From assembly GCF_004210375.1 (NCBI RefSeq), contig NC_134837.1, positions 157,397,310-157,461,309 of the forward strand: DNA of 64,000 nt, in the 5' to 3' direction. The position numbers were made by a program, and so were the translations under genes. Source of the stretch: Tachypleus tridentatus (taxonomy: Eukaryota; Arthropoda; Merostomata; Xiphosura; Limulidae). Each line of letters opens with the position of its first letter. Positions within the stretch are counted from its first letter, which is position 1. Under the pieces are notes generated by a model. It ran no database searches and was not told the origin of the DNA. It was given only the letters and a program-made list of their open reading frames with translations. This document shows positions 47,786 through 58,340 of the stretch, one piece after another.

Positions 47786-48702
47786 TACGAGGGCTGTTCA
47801 AAAAATACGCGGACTGACGTCATAAAACAAAATGTACTTTATTTAGAAGTTACAGGTCTGGGACTCCTTCAAAGTACTCTCCTCCCCAACGCACACACTT
47901 ATCCCAACGGTGTTTCCACTTGTTGAAACAGTCCTGGCACGCTTCTTTTGTAATGTCCTCCAGCTCCTTCGTCGCATTTGCCTTAATCTCGGGAATCGTC
48001 TCAAATCTTCTTCCTTTCAAGGGTCTTTTGAGTTTGGGGAACAAGAAAAAATCGTAAGGAGCAAGGTCAGGTGAGTAGGGGGGTGGGGGTGGGGAAGAAC
48101 AGTGATCGAGTGTTTGGCCAAAAACTCACGAGTTCTGAGGGCTGAATTTCGCAGCAACGCAGTGCATCTTCAATTTTTCGGTCAAAATCTCGTAACAAGA
48201 TCCAACTGATATCCCACACTCTTCAGCAAGCTCCCTGACAGTCAGACGTCGATTTGCCCGCACCAGTGTGTTGATTGTGTCGACGTGTGGGTCGTCAGTT
48301 GACGTGAAAGGACGTCCAGAACGCTCATCATCTTCAATGAACTGTCGACCATCCTTAAAACGTTCATGTTACTTGAAACATGCCGTACGATTCATAGCAA
48401 CATCACCGTAAGCCGTGTTAAGCATAGCAAAAAGTTTCAGTCGCAGATTTTCCAAGTTTAACACAAAATTTCACAGCAAGTCGTTGCTTCTTCAGGTCAT
48501 TCATTCTGAAATCCGCCAAACGAAAAAATCGCACTTCACTTAAAACCGCGTATCTAATACACAAATGAAGATATCTGCAATCGGGAAATGGCGTCGTAAT
48601 CAGCTGATCTGTACAAACCTAGCGACACCAAGCGGATTCCCCTGAAACTAACTGGAGCCGCGCAATTCAAACAGTCCGCGTATTTTTTGAACAGCCCTCG
48701 TA
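47786..48702 (-). mobile_element. mariner deletion derivative with perfect 31-bp terminal repeats
   Basis: The ends tacgagggctgttcaaaaaa (left) and its exact complement at the right agree over 31 bp and lie at TA dinucleotides. The total is 917 bp. On the minus strand the transposase N-terminus (about 48505 downwards) reads MNDLKKQRLAVKFCVKLGKS, then an HTH-like region with RRLTVRELAEECGISVGS. It then jumps, after KMHCVAAKFSPQNS and a stop, to the C-terminal block PYSPDLAPYDFFLFPKLKR and GRRFETIPEIKANATKELE, ending near 47850. PDLAPYDFF carries the third catalytic Asp of the mariner DD34D triad. The part with the first two Asp residues is deleted. The intact C-terminal frame (47850-48044) and perfect ends indicate a fairly recent copy that could only be mobilised in trans. 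Confidence 0.9.
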
Positions 48703-49560
48703 TTGCTTGGATAGCTTAAGAGAATGATAAATCAGAACACTAAGCCTATTTTCTTCCATAACACTTTCAAGGTTATTCCGAACACATTATACTAATAATT
48801 GAAATGTTGATATCCCACATGCATTACCTTGTTTTTGTTATAATTAAAATCAATCTGCCATTTTTTAACCATTTCACTAAATCTATATTTTTGTAAGGCA
48901 GCAGTAGCGTCCTCACAGGAAGCAACACCCTAAACTTTAATGTAATTCATTTGCAAGTTCAAATGATCTATATTTTTTATGTAAATCAAGAAAGAGCAAA
49001 AGCCCTAACACTGAGCACTAAGGCATTCTGCTGGTGATAATCCAGCTTGACTGAACTCCATTTATAATAACCCCCTGCTTTTTAATTTAGCCATTTTTCT
49101 ATCCAATGTAGGTACCACACATACCTACAGAAGTAACTTTATTAACAAGCCTTTGATTTTGTTTATTCGGAATTAAGAACAAAGCTACACAATGGGCTAT
49201 CTGTGCTATGCCCACAACGGGTATCTAAACCCGGTTTCTAGCAGTGTGAGCCCGCAGGCATACTGCTATGTCAGTGGGGAAGGGGACAAATTTTTGATAT
49301 GGCACCTTGTGAAGTGCTTTTTGAAAATCCAGATACACCAGGTCTACATCCTACTCACATCTACATAAGCAGTAACCTCTTCAAAGAGAGTCAAAAGGTT
49401 AGTTAGGCCATGTCTCACCCCTAGTGAAAATGAAATAATGCTAATAATCCAACAAAATTTTAAACCTTTTAAATTACTTTGCAATTCATCTTTTATTAAG
49501 CTTTCAGAAACTCTTCCCATTACTGATGTATGACTATTAGATCTATAATTACTGGTATAA
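48703..49560 (-). mobile_element. LINE relic (CR1/jockey-like RT), interrupted by a SINE
   Basis: Minus-strand translation gives RT motifs in order: LTLFEEVTAYVD (about 49410-49375), VDLVYLDFQKALHKVPYQKF (about 49350-49292), the SINE interruption at 49158-49285, then GVIINGVQSSW and SVLGLLLFL (about 49075-48985). These match segments of the plus-strand LINE at 27.8-30.0 kb, so they are of the same general type. The catalytic Asp of FQKAFDK is changed to His (ALHK). Stops and frameshifts throughout. Confidence 0.8.
49158..49285 (-). repeat. tRNA-derived SINE, family 2, inserted in LINE relic
   Basis: tttgtttattcggaattaag, acaaagctacacaatgggct, atctgtgctatgcccacaac and a head ending tactgctatgtcagtgggg. 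The LINE reading is continuous on either side, so this SINE inserted later. Confidence 0.85.
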
Positions 49561-50199
49561 TTTATATAACCTAAATTGTTAAAGAGGAGTAAAACGCATG
49601 GAAATAAATGAAAAATTCTAAATATTTTCCATGGTTTTTATTTTATTTTTGTATTTCTCTTTTGGTTTAAGTTACCTTGATTAATAACATTGAATATTTT
49701 TTTATATTTTCTGAAGATCGTTTGTTTCTTTAACTAGATAATATTAATAAAGTTTTTTATTTTCGCTTCTTATGTTCTTCATAATTTTATTGCTTCGTAT
49801 AAAATAATTGAAAATTAATGTTTTTGACAAAAACTATTGTTTGACGAAAATGTTATTTATTTTTAGTATAACTGCATGGTTTTCCCAATACTATACAAAA
49901 AGGGCATTTGTTTCAATTAATTGTAGGAAATAGTGAAAAATCTGAGGAAGTGTTCTCAAAGTGAAAAATGTTAATGAGGCAAAAAATGTTTTTGATATTT
50001 CTTTCAAACTGAATAAAAAATATTCCTCATTAAAGTTTATGCTCTAACTAAAAGACTTTTCCTAAATAGATGAATAGAGAAATTAATCTTATATTAAAAA
50101 GAAAATGTTTAGCTATTAATAACATAATATTCACTTGCAAATTTAAAGGTATTACCGCTTATAGGTACAAAAAAGTCAAAAGCTATTTTTAATATTTTG
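49561..50199. other. AT-rich non-coding DNA, no gene seen
   Basis: No exon or repeat family was recognised. Confidence 0.4.
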
Positions 50200-50322
50200 T
50201 TTGTTTGTACTACAAACACAAAGCTACTTCATGGGCTATCGGTGCTCATCCCATCAGGAGCATCGAAACGCGCTTTCTAGCGTTAGAAGTTTGCAGACAT
50301 ACCATTGTAACACTGGGAAGAG
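50200..50322 (-). repeat. tRNA-derived SINE, family 2
   Basis: tttgtttgtactacaaacac, aaagctacttcatgggctat, a B-box complement (gcatcgaaacgcg) and the head end gcagacataccattgtaaca. Confidence 0.75.
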
Positions 50323-50784
50323 AGGCTAAGACTAAGAGGGAATGATATAATGTTGATTGAAACAACGGGTCAAGGACAATATTGCTTCCGTAAGTGATTT
50401 TGAATGAAATCACACAAGTATTTTCTTACTAATGTTTTCACTGAGAAAGTAGTAAAAAAGATGTACAAAACAATCAATCTCTTTGAGAGTGAACAACATT
50501 TTCTTAACTTATGTTTCAGTGACAAAAAAAAAGTTGCTTTAGAAAGGTTTTAAGGAAACATAATTTCTTTCATATGTATAAACACGCTCTTACAGCAAGT
50601 GAGATTGTTGTCCTAAAATTTCGAATAAGCTCAGCAAATGTAGAGAAGATCTTAACTATTACTTTCCAAAAGTTTAACGGGATTAGAAAGTCTTGATGAC
50701 TGGAAGATCGCCATTGTGATTATCATCTTCTTTTAAAAAGTCTACGAAAGTTTCAAAAAGACTTAAGTCCAATTATGGTTTGAG

Positions 50785-50910
50785 TGTATGTGTGTTTTTC
50801 TTGTAACAAAGCCACATTGGGCTATCTGCTGAGCCCACCCAGCGCAATCGAACCCCTGATTTTAGCAGTATAAATTCGTAGACTTACCGCTGTACTATCG
50901 TGGGGCCATT
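50785..50910 (-). repeat. tRNA-derived SINE, family 3
   Basis: ttttcttgtaacaaagccac, attgggctatctgctgagcc, a B-box complement (caatcgaacccc) and the head ttcgtagacttaccgctgta. Copies at 3.7, 12.5 and 13.2 kb share this layout. Confidence 0.7.
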
Positions 50911-52043
50911 ATGGTTTGATTATTATTAATAAGATTTGGAATCTGTCGTAAGAAATAATATAAACGAACTTGGAAAGCTGTATTTGGTTAATGGTTCTGA
51001 CACAGTTGTAGAAAGAGTATATTTTCTCTAGCCATACCAGTTTTTTGACGTTTTTAGTAGATCCTTCTCTTTTTTTGGATCGGAGAATTCCAGTTGATAT
51101 GATTAGATTCACTTTCTGAAATCCTATGGTAAGATAGGTGCTTCACAAGCAATTATCTGACTTAACAAATGCACATTTAAAACGTTGTTTAATGGTATAA
51201 AGCAAAATGGTTTGATGAACTGTCATTTTAACTGGTTGGCAAAACATACTTTCAAAGAGATGTCTTATTCTAAGAAGAGTTTTTTTTTATCCATTTGATT
51301 CTGTTAGATGAATTGCAAAAGCAAACCTATTGTCAGTAAACACGTTAGAAATGTTTTATAACTCCCAACTTATTCCAAAGTTTAGTTTTAAAAAATAGTG
51401 GGTTTCCGAAATTAATTGTGAAATTATCCCTGTGAAGTGCTGATTGGTCAAGAAATGTCGAAACTTATAAGGAACAGAAAAATCACACACGTTAACGTTT
51501 ATGTATATATATTCGCAAAGGCTATGAATTTTGCGTAAAAAATACAAGTGGCCATAGTTTTTCTGAATAGTTATTTAGTTAAGATAATTTATATTTATTT
51601 TAAAAAAATTACTTTTGTCTTTCATAGCTAGGCTTTCCTAAGTGTCCAATTTGATATCACTAGTGCTCTGGGAAAAATTTCTCTAAATACGTACTTTATA
51701 GAAACATATAATAATTTCTAAGTTACAAATGATGAACAGAGCGCTTTCTCAAACACTAAATAATATGTTGAATTTGTGTTAAGGTTTTCCAGAAAATCAA
51801 GGAAATAAAGAACGGTGGAGTGTTACAAGTAGCATGTCGTAGCAGAAAAATGTAATTTCAAAGCAATAACATAAACACAAAAATTGTAAGTATGACTCAA
51901 GCTTTTATTGTGATTAATTAGTAAACATAAATGTTTTAAAAATTCATTATTAACTGATTTTTTCGTTATTTTAACATATGAAACATCCAAAATAACATGT
52001 CGCCGTAATCACGTGCTCTCCTTTTCGGGTGTTTATTTGCATG
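50911..52043. other. non-coding DNA, no gene seen
   Basis: No feature could be supported. Confidence 0.4.
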
Positions 52044-52312
52044 GACGGCATGGCAAGGTAGTTAGAGCGCTAGACTCGTAATAAGAGGGTATCGCCTTTG
52101 CATTTCCGTCACACTAAACATAATCGCTCCTTTCAAGCATGGAAGCGTTATAATGTGAATATCAATCCCATTAGTTGTTGAAAAACCAAATAATTGGTGG
52201 TAGTGATGATGATTAGCTGCTTTCCCTTTAGTTTTACACTGCTTAATTAAGGACGGCTACCGCCTATAGCCCTCGCGTAGTTTTGCACGAAATTCAAAAC
52301 AAATAACCAAAG
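52044..52312 (+). repeat. tRNA-derived SINE, family 1, full length, decayed
   Basis: Head atggacggcatggcaaggta, then gctagactcgtaataagagg. The body has atggaagcgttataatgtga and aattaaggacggctaccgc, and the tail ccctcgcgtagttttgcacg. Confidence 0.8.
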
Positions 52313-54109
52313 CTGTTTATTTTCAAGACAGTTATTACAAATGTTTAAGTGAATAAAAATATCAGAGTCTAAAATCTATCCAGGAAGTATATAATTAGAT
52401 TTGATCATATCCCAAACGTAGGGTGTCAAGAGATATTTTAGGAATATCCATTTGGATTTTGTAATAAAATCATTTTTTATAATCACGTATATTCCTCTTA
52501 GCATGTATCTAGTGTCGCTACTTAGTTTATATAATTTTGTTATATGGTTATATTCAACAACCAGAACGTAGATTATTATCAGTAACTGAAAGGGTAAGAG
52601 TAAATTACATTCTTCTATAAAAATCACTAAACATGAAATTGCTTGAACTTCTTTACCTGTTCTCCTTTACCTCAGTTTTGCTTCAGAGGGAAATATATTG
52701 AGTGTATAATGCTTTCCTCGCACTATTGAGTTTCTAACTTATGCAGATGATTAGGGTATGGTGAATTTGAAATGTATTAGTTACAAATCAACTCATTTCC
52801 TGCAAGAAAAAGTCCTCTAAAGTGAGAATGCATAATAGATGAATATCTCATTAACTGTATAACTAACTTTCAAATGTGTGAATGGTGGGGAGGTGGTTTT
52901 ATGTTTCAGTGACTGAAAAATTACTAAGCTAAATCTGTGGACAATAATTATGGGTCTATTTATAAAAACAGTTAATTGGATAAAGGAGATCACCATTTTA
53001 ATTCAGCTCCTTGTACACGCTTTGCACTTCTTAGTGTAATGCCACATTGTAATAAAAGCTTACGTTTATGATCCGTGGAAGTAGTTTAATACTAAATAAG
53101 TATTCTTATTAGCCTGCTATAGCTGGATTTACTGTAGGAATGTAAAGGAAAACACATTAATTTTTACATCTGTATTTGCCTGTACACAGAAGTGGTATGT
53201 ATTTCGATGACAGGTTTCATATTTGTATTTTTAGAATGGGTGGTGAACAAAATTGGCAGCTGAAATAGTATCACATAAAAAAGGCAGCAGAAGAGAAAAC
53301 CTTCTTAACGTTTGTTTGATTTTTGCTTTTCTATTCTAGGTATAATATAATCTGGTAAGAAAACACGTTAAAAACAGTAGTGGAGTTCATTAAGGTGTAA
53401 AATACGACAGAGTGCACACAAGTGTTTCACACAAGGTTTTCGGTAGTCATGTTTTCAAGAAGTTTATAAATCATACTTGGAGAAGAATACTGTTTTTCAA
53501 TATTTTCCAGTTGAAAAAAAAGGACCCTTAAGAAAACATGGCCCTTATTCTAAATTAGGCTTAAGGCAACGTTTCTGGTATGTTTCAAAGCATTTTTGTG
53601 CAACTACTTTTCTGAAGTATTTTATAGGTTTCATCTTCAAGGCCACCTAATAATCACGTTGTTGCCTTATTGGGAAACCTTAGAACGTTACAAGCCAATC
53701 TGTATTCATTATGAGTTCATGTTATTGCGTTACAAATCCAGACCATACTAAAGTTTCAATGGAAATTGAAAATATATATCCATTATATAAGTTATATAAA
53801 CATGTAACTTTTAGCCCTTTTGTTGTTATTTGTTTAAAACAAAATGAATCTCTTCGCGCAAAATACCTCGTTAATTTAAAAAGAAAACACAAAAACACCA
53901 CTGTTTCATGTATTTTGTATTGTGTAAATAGCTGACCTCTACCACTAAAGCAGAATAATACATGGACACTGCACCTGCTTATGTATGTGAACACTCTATC
54001 TGTTTATACGCACTATGTAAGTGTAAAGTAGTGGGTGTGTTTTTTACAGTAGTAAGTAGGGTGGACCATAGAATCAGGTTAACAAGCCGGACTGTGTACC
54101 TAAAAGTCT
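52313..54109. other. non-coding DNA, no gene seen
   Basis: Two opposite-strand frames overlap at 53711-53994, which by itself argues that they are chance frames. Nothing else was recognised. Confidence 0.4.
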
Positions 54110-54237
54110 ATGGTTTAGCCGAGATATGCAGTTAAACGCGTTCCACAATTTCAACTCGGTGGGTGTTATAATGGTGACAGTCAATATCGCTATTTGTTTA
54201 CAAGTAGCTGAATAGGCTGCGGGTATTGCTAACTGGT
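54110..54237 (+). repeat. SINE family 1 fragment, heavily decayed
   Basis: actcggtgggtgttataatg, gtgacagtcaatatcgctat and aagtagctgaataggctgc follow the family-1 body order. Head and tail are not recognisable. Confidence 0.45.
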
Positions 54238-54354
54238 ACACTTCATTTTTTTTCATTAGTTTAAGATTAAGGATGGTCATGTCTGGAACTTAGGAGCCTA
54301 TGTAACCTCGCCATTTAATCCATGTGTCGCTTAAGATGGGGTTGAGGTTGAAAC

Positions 54355-54472
54355 TGTTTGTTTGTTTGAAGTTAAGCACAAATAGGCTATCTGTTCTCTT
54401 CTCACCACCGGAATCGAAACCCGAATTCAAGTGTTGTAAGTCCGCAGACATACCGCTGTGCCACCAGGTTGA
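54355..54472 (-). repeat. tRNA-derived SINE, family 2
   Basis: gtttgtttgtttgaagttaa, a short deletion in the tail (gcacaaataggctat), B-box complement ggaatcgaaacccg, and a head agtccgcagacataccgctg ending tgccaccagg. Confidence 0.8.
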
Positions 54473-54916
54473 AACTACCAGAATTAAAGCCATAATTATG
54501 TGTAAATGTTGGAAGGTGTAATGAAATACGTTGTATATTCTACGTTTCTATTTGTGTGTCATTTTTCTTTTAATAAAATTTAATAATAAGTTTAACAATC
54601 GTCAAGTTTTTATATTTCTTTATAGTTTTAACTATATGTTTATTCAGGGCAAGGCTTACCAGTACCATGAACCCAGTAATTCATGATTTGAGCCAAAACT
54701 GTGATATGAAACCGATTTTATTAGTATTTTGACTTGCTGCTTTCACTTTTGCGTATCAGTTGAAAATTATGGATGGCTCGTGCAGATACTCTACAAATCA
54801 CTATTTTTACTCCATGTCTAAAAGCTTCACTATTTAGGAGAGTAAGAATAGGGTTTAAAAATAATACCAACACTATGCCTCAAACCCTAAGTTGTTTGTT
54901 TACTTTTTGGGGAATT

Positions 54917-54986
54917 TTCACATTAAGTTACTTATCTTATTTCTGTATTTTCACATTAAGTTACATATCTTATTTCTGTATTTTCT
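54917..54986. repeat. two-copy direct repeat, about 37 bp
   Basis: ttttcacattaagttacwta followed by tcttatttctgta occurs twice in succession, immediately before the 52-bp minisatellite. Confidence 0.8.
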
Positions 54987-55770
54987 GATGATCCTCATTT
55001 CCCCTCTTTCAAATTAACAGTTTTAAACAGTTTCGTTCTGATGATCCCCATTTCCCTCTTTCAAATTAACAGTTTTAAACAGTTTCGTTCTGATGATCCC
55101 CATTCCCGTCTTTCAAATTAACAATTTTAAACAGTCTCGTTCTGATGATTTTAATTCCCCTCTTTCAAATTAACAGTTTTAAACAGTTTCGTTCTGATGA
55201 TCCCCATTCCCCTCTTTCAAATTAACAATTTTAAACAGTCTCGTTCTGATGATCCTCATTCCCCCTCTTTCAAATTAACAGTTTTAAATAGTCTTGTTCT
55301 GATGATCCCCATTCCCCTCTTTCAAATTAACAGTTTTAAATAGTCTCGTTCTGATGATCCCCATTCCCCTCTTTCAAATTAACAGTTTTAAACAGCCTCG
55401 TTCTGATGATCCCCATTCCCCCTCTTTCAAATTAACAGTTTTAAACAGTCTCGTTCTGATGATCCCCATTCCCCTCTTTCAAATTAACAGTTTTAAACAG
55501 TCTGGTTCTGATGATCTTCATTCCCCCTCTTTCAAATTAACAGTTTTAAACAGTCTGGTTCTGATGATCCCCATTCCCTCTCTTTCAAATTAACAGTTTT
55601 AAATAGTCTCGTTCTGATGATCCCCATTCCCCTCTTTCAAATTAACAGTTTTAAACAGTCTCGTTCTGATGATTTTAATTCCCCTCTTTCAAATTAACAG
55701 TTTTAAACAGTCTGGTTCTGATGATCCCCATTCCCTCTCTTTCAAATTAACAGTTTTAAACAATCTCGTT
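54986..55770. repeat. minisatellite, 52-53 bp unit, about 15 copies
   Basis: Unit: gttctgatgatccccattcc, then cctctttcaaattaacagtt, then ttaaacagtctc. I count 15 occurrences of ctgatgat. Copies differ by recurring variants (ccccattccc, cctcattccc or ttttaattcc; cagtctc, cagtctg or tagtctc), which recur in non-adjacent copies as expected from unequal exchange or conversion. Frames through it are not protein-coding. Confidence 0.95.
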
Positions 55771-56635
55771 GCTTTAGTTTTTAATGTCTATTGTAGACAT
55801 TCCTTTTTGAAATAGTTTAGTTTCGTGAACTATACGTAATTGGTATATGATGGTTCCTCGGGAAACATTGGCAACCTTTGGATTGGCTTCATGGAAACTG
55901 GATGGCTATTGCTCCTAATAAACTTGCTACAATGTTACCGCTGCTAGTGGTACCGCATGTATGATCACAATAACGTTTGCTGATCTACATACAGCATGTT
56001 ATGCATGTGTTTGTAAAATATACGTAGTTACCATATTTATACCCTGTAGTTATATGGGGAGTCTGCAAACATTGGATTGGAGGGACTGCTGAACTATATT
56101 TGAATTTTGCATGGAGAGGATTTTGTAACCGTTTGCTTTTATACATGCGTGCGCGTGAGATGCAGTTTGGTTAGTATCTATATATATAGAAACATGCATG
56201 GCTTTATAGTTGTTTTTTAAGTCGTAAGGCCGTATATATACATACCATATTAATTTTTCAACCTGTATGAGTGCATCCATATATATTCAATGCAAGTATG
56301 AGACAATGTGTCATAATGTATCAAAGTATGTATACAAATAATATTCCTTATAATAAGTTGTTATATTTCCGTTTCTTCTTTTTCTTCTCCGCTCGTCAGA
56401 GTAAGGCCCTTCATGCTTTTGCTGCAGCTGGTCAAATTCCCTCTTAGAATGAAGATCAACACACTCTACAAAGTCGAAACTGTGTTAAGTAACAATTATG
56501 GACTAATTATCATAAACCACGGTTGTGGCTCATAATAGGAATCACTCATTTTTTCTTTTTTATCATTGTTGTTATTCCACCAACAACAGCAAAACCGGGG
56601 CGCGCGTATTACAATCAAACAGGGGCAGTATTACT
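55771..56635. other. non-coding DNA, no gene seen
   Basis: No feature could be supported. Confidence 0.4.
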
Positions 56636-56735
56636 AAATGGGCCCCCCAACGCTATAAACCGGGTTTTGGTATCCGTGATGGGCAAAGCACAGATAGCCC
56701 ATTGTGTATCTTTGTGCTTAAATGCAAACAATATG
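56636..56735 (+). repeat. SINE family 2, 5' truncated
   Basis: aatgggccccccaacgctat, B-box cgggttttggtatccg, body gatgggcaaagcacagatag, tail attgtgtatctttgtgctta. Confidence 0.8.
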
Positions 56736-57842
56736 TAAGCGAATGATTGCACATTCTGTAGTATACTTTTTAGGTTATTTATATATATTTTAATAAAATA
56801 GAAACAATAATAATTCTAGTGTAAACGATAATATCACTATTCCTTGAAGTTTGTTTATATGTTTATATATTCAGTGTTTCTTTAAGAAGCTTAAGACGGT
56901 GAAACCATAATTACATGAATTAACATTGGATGACTGTAATATATAGAAACTCAATGCTTTGAAAACTATACAATCAGTGTCTTTAGGGAGTCAACCCGTA
57001 TATTATGTATGAAGTGAAGGAGTTAAAAAACAATATGCACCAAATTACATTTTATTACACACATATTAATAAAACAATTGCCTTAAAAGACACGAATGTT
57101 TATTTAAAGTGGTGTTTTAAACAGATATGTTGCATTTAGAAAAGGCTGCTTTTCTTCTAATAAAACGGCATGGGCGCTTAGTGACAGTTTGGTTTAGTCT
57201 AGGCGTATATTTGCCCATTAATATGCATTATATATAGAGAGATTTTAGTTACACAGCAACTATAGACGCTGTCTATATTTTCAAACAAATCTCCATGACA
57301 GTCTCTAGCTGCAGCTTACATTTTTACACGTCGAACCAATGTAACCAAGTAGTCAATAATTACATTAAATCATCATGAACCATATCAGTTATTTTTTACA
57401 AAAGATATCTTCAAGTCTTAGTTTAAAATATAGTATGAAGCTCAGTTTTGAGCGTCCGATCAGCAATCGTGGCGATGGTTGGGGTAAGTGTCGAATTTAC
57501 ACTGTCCGATTGCAAATTTTATTAATATTATAGGCAGACTAGCCATCGTTGAAATTTATTATAAGGATTGGTAAAAATTGCTCAAGCAGGAGATAACGAA
57601 AATCATGGGATTATAAGCAAAAGTGAGGCAGAAGTGAAGTCTTTCCTTGGGATAACAGTTATTAATGTGAACTTTCATTGAGCCAGGTAATATCCAGCTT
57701 GTAGAGGTCAAAGAGGTGACGAAAGTATCTTGTTATTGGAATAACGGAAGTGTTTCTGAGAACGAGATTAATCACACGGTCTTTTTTCCACATCCAAAGA
57801 TTTTTTTCTCTATTATGTGTGTGCGCGGAGGGAATGGGGGCG
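56736..57842. other. non-coding DNA, no gene seen
   Basis: No feature could be supported. Confidence 0.4.
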
Positions 57843-58290
57843 TTTGTTTGTTTTTGAATTTCGCACAAAACTACACGAGGACTATTTGCGCTAGCCGTCC
57901 CTAATCTAGCAGTGTAATACTGGAGGGTTGGTTTTGGAATTTCGCACAAAGCTACTCGAGGGCTATCTGTGCTAGCCGTCCCTAATTTAGCAGTGTAAGA
58001 CTAGAGGGAAGGCAGCTAGTCATCACCACCCACCGCCAACTCTTGGGTTACAATTTTACCAACGAATAGTGGGATTGACCGTCACATTATAACGCCCCCA
58101 CGGCTGAAAGGGCGAGCATGTTTGGCGTGACCGGGATGCGAACCCGCAACCCTCAGATTACGAGTCGCACGCCTTAACACGCTTGGCCATGCCGGGCCAA
58201 TATTGGAGGGAAAGCAGCTAGTCATAACCACCCACTTCCAACTCTTGGGCTACTCTTTTATTAAAGAATAGTGGGATTTATCGTCACAAA
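57843..58290 (-). repeat. outer SINE family 1 copy, split by another copy
   Basis: The left part 57843-57928 (gtttgtttgtttttgaattt to gcagtgtaatactggaggg) and right part 58199-58290 (ggagggaaagcagctagtca to gtcacaaa) form one family-1 SINE interrupted by a complete second copy. The right part stops before the tRNA-like head. Confidence 0.85.
57929..58198 (-). repeat. inner SINE family 1 copy, best-preserved full length
   Basis: Complete copy: tail ttggttttggaatttcgcac, body gctagccgtccctaatttag, gccaactcttgggttaca and acgcccccacggctgaaagg, head ending cttggccatgccgggcc. It is flanked by aatactggaggg (left) and aatattggaggg (right), a 12-bp target duplication with one later change. Confidence 0.9.
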
Positions 58291-58301
58291 GAAGACGCTA
58301 A

Positions 58302-58340
58302 CATGAAGATGACCTAAGAAGGTCGAAACGTTGTTCTGTA
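58302..58340 (+). ncRNA. decayed hammerhead-ribozyme-like motif
   Basis: catgaagatgacctaagaag followed by gtcgaaacgttgttctg. TGAAGA is followed by a gacc/ggtc hairpin and then cGAAAC, which is the conserved core layout of type I hammerhead ribozymes (CUGANGA, stem II, GAAA) as found in Penelope-like elements and retrozymes of animals. The first core C is an A here (AUGAAGA), which should abolish cleavage, and a proper stem III is unclear. It is therefore a relic at best. Confidence 0.35.

Noticed and set aside
53711..53994. Overlapping 74- and 90-codon frames on opposite strands
   Set aside because: AT-rich chance frames with no splice context or recognisable similarity.
55354..55593. 79-codon plus-strand frame with repeated peptide
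   Set aside because: It lies wholly within the 52-bp minisatellite. The unit length is not a multiple of three, so the frame stays open only by chance of unit-length variation.
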